Source of the DNA: Bacteroidales bacterium UBA755
Lineage (GTDB): Bacteria > Bacteroidota > Bacteroidia > Bacteroidales > UBA932
DNA length: 12,754 bases
Reading direction: 5' to 3'
Assembly: GCA_002297815.1 (NCBI GenBank)
Contig: DBKH01000001.1
Location: 1-12,754 of the forward strand
How positions within the stretch are numbered: position 1 is the stretch's first letter; each line of letters begins with the position of its first letter. Positions 1-8,029 of this stretch are shown here, in pieces. The notes under the pieces were generated by a model. It saw only the letters and a program-made list of their open reading frames with translations. It made no database searches and was not told where the DNA came from. A program made the translations under genes and the position numbers.

Positions 1-572
1 GCATCGACGCCACGACTGTGGCCTTCATAGGAGCCGTCATTGCGCTGATGCCTGGAATCGGGGTCGTGAAGTGGAACGATGTTGACATTCCTTGGCATCT
101 GATGCTGTTCTCAGCTGGAGCCTACACCTTGGGAGCTGGCCTTAACATCACCGGTCTGCCGGGCACGATGGTCAATGCGGCCTTTGACTCGATGGGCATC
201 ACCGACAACACCCCGTTCTGGGTGCTGTACGTGATCCTGACCTTCCTGATGATGTACTCAGGTCTGGTTTTCCAGTCCAAGACCATCAGAACAATGATCT
301 TCGTGCCGATCGCCATGGGCATCGCCGAACGGTTCGGCTATCCGGTGATCAGTCTCGCGATTCCGGTCTCGATGCTGATCGAGCACGTCTATGTGCTGCC
401 GTTCAACAGCAAGCCAGCCGCCCTGCTGTACAACACCAACCAGTACAGCATGACTGACGCGTTCAAGTTTGGCATCACGATGATGACCATCTCCTGGTTG
501 ATCATCCTCCTCTGGGGCGAGACCGTCCTCAAATGGCTGGGCATCACTCCGGGCTTGTTCTTTGTAGGATAA
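1..572 (+). CDS. DASS/SLC13-type anion (dicarboxylate/citrate/sulfate) symporter, 3' part
   Basis: The reading frame is open to the left edge (codons begin at base 3, reading I-D-A-T-T-V-A-F-I-G-A-V), so this is the C-terminal 189 residues of a longer gene and the GTG at 18 is not its start. It is very hydrophobic with about five membrane segments, including the strands around VDIPWHLMLFSAGAYTLGAG and the last helix ISWLIILLWGETVLKWLGI. The order of an F-I-G-A-V-I-x-L-x-P-G segment, a W-x-x-x-D-I-P-W stretch, a polar re-entrant region near LPFNSKPAALLYNTNQYSM and a final helix fits the second half of DASS (SLC13) sodium-coupled symporters, which import di- or tricarboxylates or sulfate across the inner membrane. 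The substrate cannot be read from this half. Citrate would suit the citrate lyase genes 9 kb away, but that is speculation. The next gene starts 6 bp downstream, so the two are probably co-transcribed. Confidence 0.75.
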   Translation, partial: IDATTVAFIGAVIALMPGIGVVKWNDVDIPWHLMLFSAGAYTLGAGLNITGLPGTMVNAAFDSMGITDNTPFWVLYVILTFLMMYSGLVFQSKTIRTMIFVPIAMGIAERFGYPVISLAIPVSMLIEHVYVLPFNSKPAALLYNTNQYSMTDAFKFGITMMTISWLIILLWGETVLKWLGITPGLFFVG

Positions 573-578
573 TTGGCT

Positions 579-2036
579 ATGATCCAGATCGACACCAGAA
601 TCCACGACCGCTACTCGATAGAGTTGAAAGTCAGTTTTGTCACCCGTAAGAAATTGCGGATGAACGACTTTTCTCTGGCGATGTGGTTCTTCGTGCCCGG
701 CAGTCTGGACATCACCAGGGCCACCTACCCAAAGGACATGTTCTACCAGGATGTCAAGTCGAACATCCGTCTCATCACTCCGGTTTTCCTGCTCCGGGAG
801 ATAGCCGAAGGCCCAGCGGTGCCTCTTCACAACATCCGTGAGGCTTTCACCAAAATGGCCTCCAACCCGACCCGAACCCTGATCTCTGAATATGAGTACC
901 ATATCAAGATGTTTGACGCCATCGTCAAAAGCGCCCTGCGTGACGAACTGGCCCACATCAAGCAAAACCGGATCGGCTCTGACACGGAAAACCTATGCGA
1001 AGGCTTCATCGCCAACGCTGAAAGAATTTGTGATGAATATGCCCGGCTGCGCTCCATCATCAACGCCCCGACAGTCCCCGAAGACGTGATGAGGATGTAC
1101 CTTTGCGGGGACGAATTTCTCTGCGACATCACGTGCAAGCATATTCTTGAACTGATTGAATGGTTGAGGAATAGAAAGTTGGATGAACTGGCCGGCAAGG
1201 CTTCCGCCCTTTACCGCAGGATCGGAAAGCACATGAAGCAGCTGGGTTACCCGGAGATCAGGGAGGACGACCGGCTGCACAACCGCATATTCATTCATCG
1301 CTTCAGTATCTTGAAAAAGTATATTGAGAGCGACCTTTACCTCCGTGCTCCTAAGCGGCGCGACGGGGTGATTGTGGAACAGCTCTATTTCAGCATCGCC
1401 GCAGGTGTCGCGATGCTGTTCGCAACCGTAGTGAGCTTTGCCTTCCAGAAGAAGTTCGGCTCGCTGACCCTCCCGCTGTTCATCGCCCTCATTATCAGCT
1501 ATATGCTGAAAGACCGCATCAAAGAGTTGATGCGCTACTATTTCGCCCACCGTGTCGGCAGCAAGTACTTCGACAACAAGGCGAAGATCATCCACAAGGA
1601 CACCGAACTCGGCTGGCTGAAGGAAGGAGTTGACTTCATCGAGCCGGAGAAGGTTCCGGTGGACGTGATGACCCTGCGCAACAGCTCGCATCTGACGGAT
1701 GTCGAAAGCAGCAACGTCACCGCTGAGAAGATCATCCTCTACCGCAAGTCAGTCCACATCGACAGAGAGAAACTTCAGGCCAATTCTGAATATTCCTTCA
1801 GCGGCATCAATGACATCATCCGCTTGAATGTCACCAACTTCATCAAGAAGATGGACAACCCCACAACCATGATGCGCACCCTCGGTGACGACGGCTCCAT
1901 CCAGACTGTGGAGTGTGACCGAGACTACTACCTTAACCTAGTCCTCCAGTACCAGTACGACAACACCGCTGAGTTCAAGCGCTTCCGCATCGACCTCTCC
2001 CGCGACGGCATCCGCTCCATCGAGGAAGTCAGGTGA
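579..2036 (+). CDS. hypothetical membrane protein with two central transmembrane helices
   Basis: I do not recognise this 485-residue protein. The frame also contains a TTG at 573, but ATG at 579 is the natural start and lies 6 bp after the symporter stop, which suggests one transcript. Residues 1-265 are mostly charged and helical, with no signal peptide. Two hydrophobic segments follow at about 269-288 (LYFSIAAGVAMLFATVVSFAF) and 295-310 (SLTLPLFIALIISYML), joined by a short basic loop (QKKFG). A basic stretch rich in Arg, Lys and Tyr comes after them. The C-terminal about 160 residues look soluble and end in a Y-x-Y-x-N-T-A-E-F-K-R-F-R-I-x-L-x-R-D-G-I-like segment that reads like a paired beta strand. 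The topology suggests two cytoplasmic domains held to the inner membrane by a helical hairpin. No catalytic motif is evident. Co-transcription with the transporter could mean a regulatory or accessory role, but nothing proves it. Confidence 0.8.
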   Translation: MIQIDTRIHDRYSIELKVSFVTRKKLRMNDFSLAMWFFVPGSLDITRATYPKDMFYQDVKSNIRLITPVFLLREIAEGPAVPLHNIREAFTKMASNPTRTLISEYEYHIKMFDAIVKSALRDELAHIKQNRIGSDTENLCEGFIANAERICDEYARLRSIINAPTVPEDVMRMYLCGDEFLCDITCKHILELIEWLRNRKLDELAGKASALYRRIGKHMKQLGYPEIREDDRLHNRIFIHRFSILKKYIESDLYLRAPKRRDGVIVEQLYFSIAAGVAMLFATVVSFAFQKKFGSLTLPLFIALIISYMLKDRIKELMRYYFAHRVGSKYFDNKAKIIHKDTELGWLKEGVDFIEPEKVPVDVMTLRNSSHLTDVESSNVTAEKIILYRKSVHIDREKLQANSEYSFSGINDIIRLNVTNFIKKMDNPTTMMRTLGDDGSIQTVECDRDYYLNLVLQYQYDNTAEFKRFRIDLSRDGIRSIEEVR

Positions 2037-2077
2037 TAATCCCGTTGAGGGTGAAGTGCTGCTTTCATCGCAAAAGT

Positions 2078-2118
2078 GTTGTATTTTTATCGTAACTTAT
2101 ATTTGAAAAAAATACAAC
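2078..2118. repeat. 11-bp perfect inverted repeat enclosing a promoter
   Basis: GTTGTATTTTT at 2078-2088 is the exact reverse complement of AAAAATACAAC at 2108-2118, with 19 bases between them. The spacer contains the -7 box of the downstream outer-membrane gene, and the right arm would lie over or next to the transcription start. The arrangement suits an operator for a dimeric regulator or a structure-forming site. It is far shorter than typical invertible promoters. Confidence 0.7.
2098..2105 (+). promoter_or_regulatory. Bacteroidota-type -7 box (TATATTTG) of the outer-membrane barrel gene
   Basis: TATATTTG matches the Bacteroidota consensus TAnnTTTG and lies 29 bp before the ATG at 2135. 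No good TTTG -33 element lies at the usual distance; the nearest is GTTG at 2078-2081, only 16 bp away, so the promoter may need an activator. It sits inside the inverted repeat 2078-2118. Confidence 0.5.
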
Positions 2119-2134
2119 GTTAAAATTTTTGCGT

Positions 2135-4177
2135 ATGAAAGAACTTTTGACAATCCTTTTGGCCGTGACTTCGTTTCAGACATTGTTCGCCCAGCAGCAA
2201 GACAGCGTGATCACTGAAATCCTTTCCGCATCGGTCATCACGGAAGGCAACATAACCTATAAGGTTGACCGTACGACGCACTTTTTCTCGCCCGCAGAGG
2301 TGAAGGCGGCAAGGGACGGGCGGGAGCTTGTGGCGACGATCCCGAACCTGCTCATCGACAAGCAGAGCAACACTTTGGCGACTCTGGCCGGCAAGAAGAT
2401 CCTCATCCTGATCAACGGCATCAAATCGACGGACACGGACTTGCAGCTGATTCCTGCCTCGAAGATCAAGAAGGTTGACTTCTACGATGTGCCTCCTGTG
2501 CGGTACATGGACATGGCGGACGTGGTTCTGAATATCATCACCTCGCGTCTGGACACGGGTTGGAACGGAAGCGTCTATACGAGGGTCGGCCAGATGTACT
2601 CTCACGGTAACGTGGCTCTCAGCCGGGTGAGTGGGGACAACAAGCTGACAGTCAACCTCGGAAGTCACTTCAACCACAAGCGCAAGGTGTGGGACGAGGA
2701 GACCGGAGAATTCATCTACCGTCTTGGGCATGATGAATATCAGTATGAATATTTCCAGAAACAGCGCGAGTGGGGAAACCAGTACTCCGGTGGAGTGGCA
2801 TGGCTGAATGGGAAGCCCGGTGACTACATGTTTCAAGTCTCGGCTGACTTCTCGTTTTACAATAACAAGATGGAGAGGGACAGGGACATCGACTTCGCCC
2901 TCAATGGCTTGAAAGGTACTCGTTCGGGATTGGCGAACAATGATGTCACCACGCTTAAGCCGACTTTTGACATTTATTTCGAGAAGACTCTTTCTGATGT
3001 GAGCATGTTGATGGCAGACGTGACCGCGACATCATATTCAAATGATCAGGACGCTTTCACGTCAGAGACGGGGGCGTTCGAAGACGTGCTGGATCTGAGC
3101 ACAAGGAAGAACTCCGTCATCGGGGAGCTGGTATATTCATACGCCAAAGAGAACCGTACGTTCAACGCTGGGTACAGAGGATCATTCGGCTTCCTGAGGA
3201 GCGATCTTGCGGGAAGTACTGTGACGAACGTGCGCACCGGCCGTCAGAGACTTTTCGGGGAATATTCTTCCCGTCATGGTTCTTTCTCGTACCGTTTGAG
3301 TCTCGGTGCGGAGAACAACATGAAAGCTGGTGACGATGGCTTCTCACGGTTCGCTTTCTCCCCGACGGTGCTCTTGTCTTATAGATTGAACAAGAGGAAT
3401 ATGCTGCGTCTGCGCCTTGACTCGGAGACCTCGATGCCGGACATCCAACAGATGTCCGGCAACCGGATCCTGATCATGGAAAACTTCTACCGCAGAGGGA
3501 ACGCGGATGTACACAACAGCACCGGCTACCAGTCAAAGCTGATATATTCCTATAACATTCCACGGAAGTTTATCGTTCAGGCTGACGCTCACTATAACCA
3601 CACTGCCGACCTCCTTTATGACGCATTCGCTCAGGATGGCAATGCGTGGTATCTGGAGACGCAGAACGCGCATCTATACTCCGAGACTGGTATGAATATG
3701 ATTGTGAACTATTTGCCGTGGAACTGGCTGCGCATTGGCGTGGATGTTTCTGCTGACCGACAGACCATAAAGGAAACCTCTTCGGGAGAGGCTTTCAGCG
3801 ACTGGTTCTTCCCGGTCTATCTGAACGTATCCGCTGTATGGGGTGACTGGTCGTTGTCTTGCCGCCAGACCTTTGGCGGAAATATGCTGGATGGCCTGTA
3901 CAGAAAAGGTCTGGAGAAGGTGTCGTACCTGTCCCTGACCTACAATTGGAAGAACTGGCAGTTTGGAGCTCAGTGCCTATTCCCGTTCTACGATGACGAG
4001 TACTCCAACGAGACGGTTTCCTTGGCTCCTGTCCGCCACGTGACCCATACAAACCTTCGCACCAAGAACCGTGAGTTCGGTTTCACCATATCTTGGTTCT
4101 TCCAGCGTGGCAAGGAGAACCACTCCGCCAAGAGTCTTGAGAACTCGGACTTTGACTCTGGAGTGTTCAGGTTCTGA
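2135..4177 (+). CDS. TonB-dependent-receptor-like outer membrane beta-barrel protein
   Basis: The gene encodes 680 residues from ATG 2135; an in-frame TTG at 2129 would only add two residues before the signal peptide. The N-terminus (MKELLTILLAVTSFQTLFA followed by QQQD) is a clear signal peptide. Residues about 25-140 resemble a receptor plug: P-N-L-L-I-D-K-Q, K-I-L-I-L-I-N-G-I-K-S, then I-P-A-S-K-I-K-K-V-D-F-Y-D-V-P-P-x-R-Y and V-V-L-N-I-I-T. From about 145 onward there are alternating aromatic/polar strands typical of a large barrel, and the chain ends in Phe as outer-membrane proteins usually do. The carboxypeptidase-like N-terminal extension common in this group is absent, and no TonB box or SusD partner is visible. 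It is best described as an outer-membrane beta-barrel family protein of unknown ligand. It has its own promoter and is followed by a convergent gene, so it is probably transcribed alone. Confidence 0.8.
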   Translation: MKELLTILLAVTSFQTLFAQQQDSVITEILSASVITEGNITYKVDRTTHFFSPAEVKAARDGRELVATIPNLLIDKQSNTLATLAGKKILILINGIKSTDTDLQLIPASKIKKVDFYDVPPVRYMDMADVVLNIITSRLDTGWNGSVYTRVGQMYSHGNVALSRVSGDNKLTVNLGSHFNHKRKVWDEETGEFIYRLGHDEYQYEYFQKQREWGNQYSGGVAWLNGKPGDYMFQVSADFSFYNNKMERDRDIDFALNGLKGTRSGLANNDVTTLKPTFDIYFEKTLSDVSMLMADVTATSYSNDQDAFTSETGAFEDVLDLSTRKNSVIGELVYSYAKENRTFNAGYRGSFGFLRSDLAGSTVTNVRTGRQRLFGEYSSRHGSFSYRLSLGAENNMKAGDDGFSRFAFSPTVLLSYRLNKRNMLRLRLDSETSMPDIQQMSGNRILIMENFYRRGNADVHNSTGYQSKLIYSYNIPRKFIVQADAHYNHTADLLYDAFAQDGNAWYLETQNAHLYSETGMNMIVNYLPWNWLRIGVDVSADRQTIKETSSGEAFSDWFFPVYLNVSAVWGDWSLSCRQTFGGNMLDGLYRKGLEKVSYLSLTYNWKNWQFGAQCLFPFYDDEYSNETVSLAPVRHVTHTNLRTKNREFGFTISWFFQRGKENHSAKSLENSDFDSGVFRF

Positions 4178-4216
4178 GCAGGTGTTTGGCTTCTTACGTG
4201 AGACGTTTACATCAAA

Positions 4217-4879
4217 TTAGTACAATAGTCCGAACATCCATAGAGGAATGCGGTTGCCGTAACCGGTCTCGATACCGTCAATGCCAAGGTAACTTGTGGG
4301 CATGTCTGCGATTTGTTCAAAAGTTTTATTGCCGCTGCCTATCTCAAACAGATAGTCGCCATCAACCAGAAAATCTCCTTTTGCCGGCATCTGCACGGAA
4401 GATACCGCGGACATTTGGTTGATGAAGAACGTTTCGCGCATGGTTCCAATGTTGATCTTTGGAGAAAACGCATACATAAGATTGGTGTTTCCGAGATAGA
4501 TTTTTTCAGGATTGACCAGTCTTTTGTAATTCTTAAGTTCAGTTGTGAGAAGGTTCAGAATTTCTGCCTCATCCAGTTTATAGAGAAGGGAGAGGAGAGT
4601 GTTTCTGGTTGTGTTCATAGATGAAGCCAGTTTTTCCGTGTTGGGTTGCAGAGGGACATTCTCCGCGATGATCATAAATAGTTTCTTGCATTTGTCGATG
4701 GTGGGGTAGGACACCTTCTCCACAGCCGGAAGGTCGCTTTCCACAACAAGTTTGACCACGTTCTGCAACATCGCCAAGAAATCATCACCGGCCTCTTTAT
4801 AGAAAGGATATACTCCAAAATGAAGGTAGTTGTCAAATTCTCGTAGAACTTTCATGTCTGAAAGTTCCATATCAATCAT
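4217..4879 (-). pseudogene. N-terminally truncated AAA-family ATPase (COG1373/DUF4143-type) remnant
   Basis: This open frame (220 residues from ATG 4879; an upstream TTG at 4891 lies inside the -7 box) matches only the C-terminal half of the AAA ATPases of about 380-400 residues that are common in Bacteroidales. Recognisable pieces are Y-L-H-F-G-V-Y-P-F-Y-K-E, D-L-P-A-V-E-K-V, a winged-helix-like N-T-T-R-N-T-L-L-S-L-L-Y-K-L-D-E-A-E-I-L, L-G-N-T-N-L-M-Y-A, R-E-T-F-F-I-N-Q-M, and the terminal nuclease-like D-F-L-V-D-G-D-Y-L-F-E-I-G-x-G-N-K ending in I-P-L-W-M-F-G-L-L-Y. The Walker A and B half is missing and cannot be found in any frame between 4880 and 5101. The remaining frame has no stops, and a good promoter lies directly in front of it, so it may still be expressed. 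The family's role is poorly known; without the ATPase domain it cannot act as one. Loss by deletion is an inference. Confidence 0.7.
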
Positions 4880-4888
4880 CTTTGATGA

Positions 4889-4920
4889 CAAATGTAAAAA
4901 ACATTTTTGTAAAAATGAAA
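4889..4920 (-). promoter_or_regulatory. Promoter of the truncated ATPase gene
   Basis: Read on the minus strand, TACATTTG (4896 down to 4889) matches TAnnTTTG, and TTTC (4920-4917) lies 20 bases upstream, one mismatch from the -33 consensus TTTG. Transcription would begin about 4884-4882, only a few bases before the ATG at 4879, giving an almost leaderless message. Confidence 0.5.
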
Positions 4921-4950
4921 ATCGATAATAAAATCATTTTTGCAAAAACG
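4902..4950. repeat. Two operator-like AT-rich dyads 33 bp apart
   Basis: CATTTTTGTAAAAATG (4902-4917) is a perfect dyad with 7-base arms around a GT centre. CATTTTTGCAAAAACG (4935-4950) is a second copy with two changes, starting exactly 33 bp away, about three helical turns. The first copy lies between the -7 and -33 boxes of the minus-strand promoter, where a bound protein would block RNA polymerase. This suggests cooperative binding by a repressor not encoded in the window. Confidence 0.55.
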
Positions 4951-4961
4951 AATATGCCATC

Positions 4962-5041
4962 GGTGCGCAGAATCGTCCATCTTACGAACGAGAGACGGTA
5001 AACCACTCCTTTCGTGAGTGATTCGCTTGATTTTACGCACG
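4962..5041 (+). repeat. Copy A of an 80-bp twofold-symmetric intergenic element
   Basis: A 33-base left arm (4962-4994) and a 33-base right arm (5009-5041) are inverted relative to each other around a 14-base spacer; 20 of 33 positions pair without gaps. The right arm begins CTTTCGTGAGTGATT and ends CGCACG; the left arm begins with GTGCG. It has the same dimensions as copy B at 8299-8378, with right arms identical at 27 of 33 positions. It lies between the 3' end of the sulfatase maturase gene and the promoter of the ATPase remnant. Confidence 0.65.
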
Positions 5042-5101
5042 GGGGATAATGTGGGGCTTTTAGGGGAGGGATGGACTTCGTCTCGGATATCTCGCCTTTT
5101 A

Positions 5102-6418
5102 CTACCGTTGGATAGAACGGCTTCTAGCCCATGGGATGACGTAGGCGGGGGACATCTTGCGGGACAGGAGGTCTTTCATGTAGTCCATGTAGGGGGCGAC
5201 ATGGCTGAAGAACATCTGGTAGCCTGTGCAGAGGGCGTTGAGGCCGGTCTCAATCCGTGCACCGCCATGAGCCTGACGGGACTCGTAGGTGTTGAACCTG
5301 TGCTTGGGGCACTCTCCGTTGCAGGCGAAAAGCCATTCGCATCGGAGGCATTTGGTGGGCAGCTTGTTGCGTTTGTCTATGCCGAAGGCGGTCTGTTTGT
5401 CGGAATGCATCATCTCAGCGATGGACTTGTCGGTGATGTTGCCCAGAAGATAGTCCTTATAGACAAAATGATCACATGGGTAGAGATCCCCGTTGTGCTC
5501 GATGACGGTATTGCCACCGCAGGTCTGGGCGAAGGTGCAGGTGCCCGGCATCTCACCGACCCAGTTTGCAAGGGTCGCATCGAAGTTGGTGACGAAACAG
5601 CGTCCTACATCGTTGCGGACCCAATAATCGAATATGCCACAGAGGAATCGACCGAAACCGATGTCACTCACCGACCACGGTGCAATGACAGCTCCGTCGG
5701 TTTTGGGGTCAACGATGTAAGGCCGTTTCTTCTTGTCCGGCTTGCCCGCCCCGTTCAGTGGGTACTTGACATGCTCCACGACCGGCATGAACTGCATGAA
5801 GCCGCTGCCGACCTCTTTTAAGAATATGTAAGTTTCCACCCCCCGGCCTTCGCTGGCATGGTTCACCGTGGACATCGTGTTGAACTCCACCCCTTCCCCT
5901 TTAAGAATATTCAACCCGCTCATCACCCTGTCAAAGGTCGGGAATCCACCCTTGTCCTTACGGTACCTGTCGTGAATATCCTTGGGGCCATCCAGGGATA
6001 TTCCCACAAGAAAATCATTATCATGGAAGAATCTTGCCCATTCGCGGTTGAGAAGGGTGCCGTTGGTCTGGATGGTGTTGTGGATGACCTTCTCCCCGGC
6101 ATATTTACGCTCATATTCAATGGCCTTTCGGTAGAAGTCCAACCCCAGCACCAGCGGTTCGCCGCCATGCCAGTTGAAGGTTACCTCCGGCACCTCATTG
6201 GCGTTGATATATTCCTGAACGACCTTTTCCAGCATCGCTTCGCTCATCCGCGGCTCCTTGCCACCGTAGATCTCGGCCTTATCGAGGTAGTAGCAATATT
6301 TGCAGTCCAGATTGCAGAGCGAACCTGCCGGCTTCAGCATGATGTTGAAGGCCATCGGCCCAGAAAGGCGGACGGCATCCCCGAGGGTCAGGGTCTTCTC
6401 GAATGTCGCGTCTGACAT
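5102..6418 (-). CDS. anaerobic sulfatase-maturating enzyme (anSME), radical SAM/SPASM
   Basis: The 438-residue cytoplasmic enzyme oxidises the active-site Ser or Cys of a nascent sulfatase to C-alpha-formylglycine without oxygen. The radical-SAM cluster motif C-x3-C-x2-C is Cys35, Cys39, Cys42 (CNLDCKYC), followed by the SAM-binding region GGEP at 85-88. The SPASM domain supplies Cys294, 300 and 315, then Cys357, 360, 366, 370 and 397. This spacing matches the two auxiliary clusters known for the Clostridium perfringens enzyme, except for a longer gap before the last Cys. Asp316, directly after Cys315 (YPCD), corresponds to the proposed catalytic base. The ATG at 6418 lies 39 bp downstream of the sulfatase stop, so the maturase is co-transcribed with its likely client. 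No stem-loop followed by a T run is obvious after the stop. Confidence 0.95.
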   Translation of the reverse strand: MSDATFEKTLTLGDAVRLSGPMAFNIMLKPAGSLCNLDCKYCYYLDKAEIYGGKEPRMSEAMLEKVVQEYINANEVPEVTFNWHGGEPLVLGLDFYRKAIEYERKYAGEKVIHNTIQTNGTLLNREWARFFHDNDFLVGISLDGPKDIHDRYRKDKGGFPTFDRVMSGLNILKGEGVEFNTMSTVNHASEGRGVETYIFLKEVGSGFMQFMPVVEHVKYPLNGAGKPDKKKRPYIVDPKTDGAVIAPWSVSDIGFGRFLCGIFDYWVRNDVGRCFVTNFDATLANWVGEMPGTCTFAQTCGGNTVIEHNGDLYPCDHFVYKDYLLGNITDKSIAEMMHSDKQTAFGIDKRNKLPTKCLRCEWLFACNGECPKHRFNTYESRQAHGGARIETGLNALCTGYQMFFSHVAPYMDYMKDLLSRKMSPAYVIPWARSRSIQR

Positions 6419-6457
6419 GTCAATGAATATTTAGAAGCGGTTTTGAATATTTCTGAA

Positions 6458-8029
6458 TCAATGAAGTTCCTCGGCCTCGAAGTCACTGACGTAGGCCTTC
6501 CCCACGATATTCTTGAATGATTGCATCATCTTGTCAGTCAAGTCTTTGTCTGATTTTGAATGGTCTTCCTTTTGGCTCCTGTCAGTTGTGAGGTTCCAAA
6601 GGGTCACTTCCGGATTCAGGCCGAAGTCGATGCCTGTCGGATTCTCGTTGCTTCCTGAATATGCCGGAATCATCACGTAGTCTCCCTCCTTGAGCGCGAG
6701 CCGGCCTTGTGCCTCGAGAACCAAGGTTTCCCTTCCTTTGAATATGTCCTTGCCGATGAGTGTTTCGGGGTAAGCCTTTGAATCAAGCCCTTCAGGTGCT
6801 TTTACTCCAAGGATGTCAGCGAGTGTGGCATAGAGATCCATCTGGCAGAAGCAAGCCTTTGAGACGGAGGGCTTGATGCGGTCTTTCCAGTATGCGATGA
6901 AAGGGATGTGAGTGCCTCCGTCAAAGAGGCTATATTTCCCACCACGAAGGCCATTGTCAGGATCGTAACCTTGCTGAGCAGCGAGTTCGAGAGCACCGTC
7001 TTGGTAGCCATCCTGAAGAACAGCTCCGTTGTCGGATGTGAAGATTATCAATGTGTTGTCCATGAGCCCAAGCGAATCCAAGTGGTCGATGATCTGTCCC
7101 ACACACCAGTCCGCCTCAGCGATCACATCTCCCCTCGGACCGAGGGTGGTCTTTCCTTTGAATGCTGCTCCGGCTGTCCTCGGAACGTGCGGTTGATGAA
7201 GTCCGTAGTAGAGGAAGAACGGCTTGTTCGAGTTAGTTGCCACGAACGTTTTCGCTTTAGAAAGGAAATATTCAGCCATAGTAGAGTCGTCCCAAAGAGC
7301 GGATTTTCCACCGGTCATGTGACCGATTCTCGGAATGCCGTTGATGATCGTGCCCTGATGACCGTGATCCCATCTCATTTCCATCAATTCAGGACTATTG
7401 TGAGCGTTTTTCTCCCCCGGAAGTTCGTTCTCATAGTCAATTGTGATTGGATCAGCTGGATCCAGATTGACCACATCTCCGTTCTCGACATAGACGCACG
7501 GAACCCTGTCTACTGTTGCAGGGATGATGTTCGTGAAGTCAAAGCCCACTGTGTTAGCCTCCGGGCTGATGTGCTTGTTCCAGTCAAGTTTGCCGTACCC
7601 CATTCCGAGATGCCACTTTCCGATCGCTCCGGTTGCATATCCCAGATTCTGAAGCATTTTCGGCAGGGTGTTGGCTGCCGTGTCGATAATTAATGGTGCG
7701 TCTCCGGGCAGGATGCTCGCTCCCGCTCTCCAAGGGTACATTCCCGTGAACAGTGCAAGTCTGCTCGGTGTTGAGGTTGCCGACGTGGAGTAAGCGCAGT
7801 CGAACCGCCTTCCGGCTCTTCCTAATGAATCGATTCTTGGAGTTCGCACGAGATTACTCCCGCTGTAAAGGCTCACGTCCCCGAGCCCAAGGTCATCCGC
7901 CACAATCAACACGATGTTCGGTCTTTCCTCTTGTTTCTTTTCTGTGTCAGAACAGGCTGTTACAGCCATAGCGGAAGCCCCTGCCACTGCTGCGGTAGAC
8001 ATTAGTCTGAAGGTATCTTTTCGGATCAT
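6458..8029 (-). CDS. Ser-type sulfatase lipoprotein (arylsulfatase family S1)
   Basis: The 523-residue sulfatase hydrolyses sulfate esters, probably on host or dietary glycans. A lipoprotein signal ends in V-T-A-C with Cys26, followed by S-D-T-E-K-K-Q-E-E, an acidic tail compatible with surface export in Bacteroidota. The metal-site residues are in A-D-D-L-G (Asp45, Asp46) and S-D-N-G (Asp333, Asn334). The signature is S-T-P-S-R-L-A-L-F-T-G with Ser86 as the residue converted to formylglycine. This is the Ser-type motif, which needs anSME, and anSME is the next gene. GKWHLG (Lys138, His140), HQPHVP (His278, His281) and Lys365 complete the usual active site. The substrate and subfamily cannot be fixed from the sequence by eye. 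The start ATG (8029) overlaps the stop of the upstream small ORF as ATGA, so translation is probably coupled. The length is normal for the family. Confidence 0.95.
   Translation of the reverse strand: MIRKDTFRLMSTAAVAGASAMAVTACSDTEKKQEERPNIVLIVADDLGLGDVSLYSGSNLVRTPRIDSLGRAGRRFDCAYSTSATSTPSRLALFTGMYPWRAGASILPGDAPLIIDTAANTLPKMLQNLGYATGAIGKWHLGMGYGKLDWNKHISPEANTVGFDFTNIIPATVDRVPCVYVENGDVVNLDPADPITIDYENELPGEKNAHNSPELMEMRWDHGHQGTIINGIPRIGHMTGGKSALWDDSTMAEYFLSKAKTFVATNSNKPFFLYYGLHQPHVPRTAGAAFKGKTTLGPRGDVIAEADWCVGQIIDHLDSLGLMDNTLIIFTSDNGAVLQDGYQDGALELAAQQGYDPDNGLRGGKYSLFDGGTHIPFIAYWKDRIKPSVSKACFCQMDLYATLADILGVKAPEGLDSKAYPETLIGKDIFKGRETLVLEAQGRLALKEGDYVMIPAYSGSNENPTGIDFGLNPEVTLWNLTTDRSQKEDHSKSDKDLTDKMMQSFKNIVGKAYVSDFEAEELH

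Noticed and set aside
258..965. Minus-strand ORF (235 codons) spanning the symporter and the next gene
   Set aside because: It crosses two real plus-strand genes and has a low-complexity composition (Asp, His, Val, Arg) typical of antisense frames in such codon usage. 993-1691 and 11536-12111 (minus) are rejected for the same reason.
2089..2107. Invertible (phase-variable) promoter
   Set aside because: The 19-base segment is much shorter than known invertible promoters, and no invertase is in view; kept only as a possibility to exclude.
4178..4216. Possible third partial copy of the repeat arm (CTTACGTGAG at 4193)
   Set aside because: Only about nine bases match and there is no opposite arm.
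4186..4422. Plus-strand ORF of 78 codons after the barrel gene
   Set aside because: It lies opposite the recognisable C-terminus of the ATPase remnant and has no family features.
4962..5041. Repeat A (and B) as integron attC sites
   Set aside because: The size and dyad would fit, but the required GTTRRRY/RYYYAAC core boxes are not at the arm ends (GTTTTGC and TTTTACG instead), and there is no integrase or cassette-like gene order.
5018..5821. Long plus-strand ORF (267 codons) opposite the maturase gene
   Set aside because: It is a shadow: the minus strand carries a complete radical-SAM/SPASM enzyme with all expected cysteines, while this frame shows no family features and begins inside repeat A. 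The same holds for 5858-6415 and 6908-7693.
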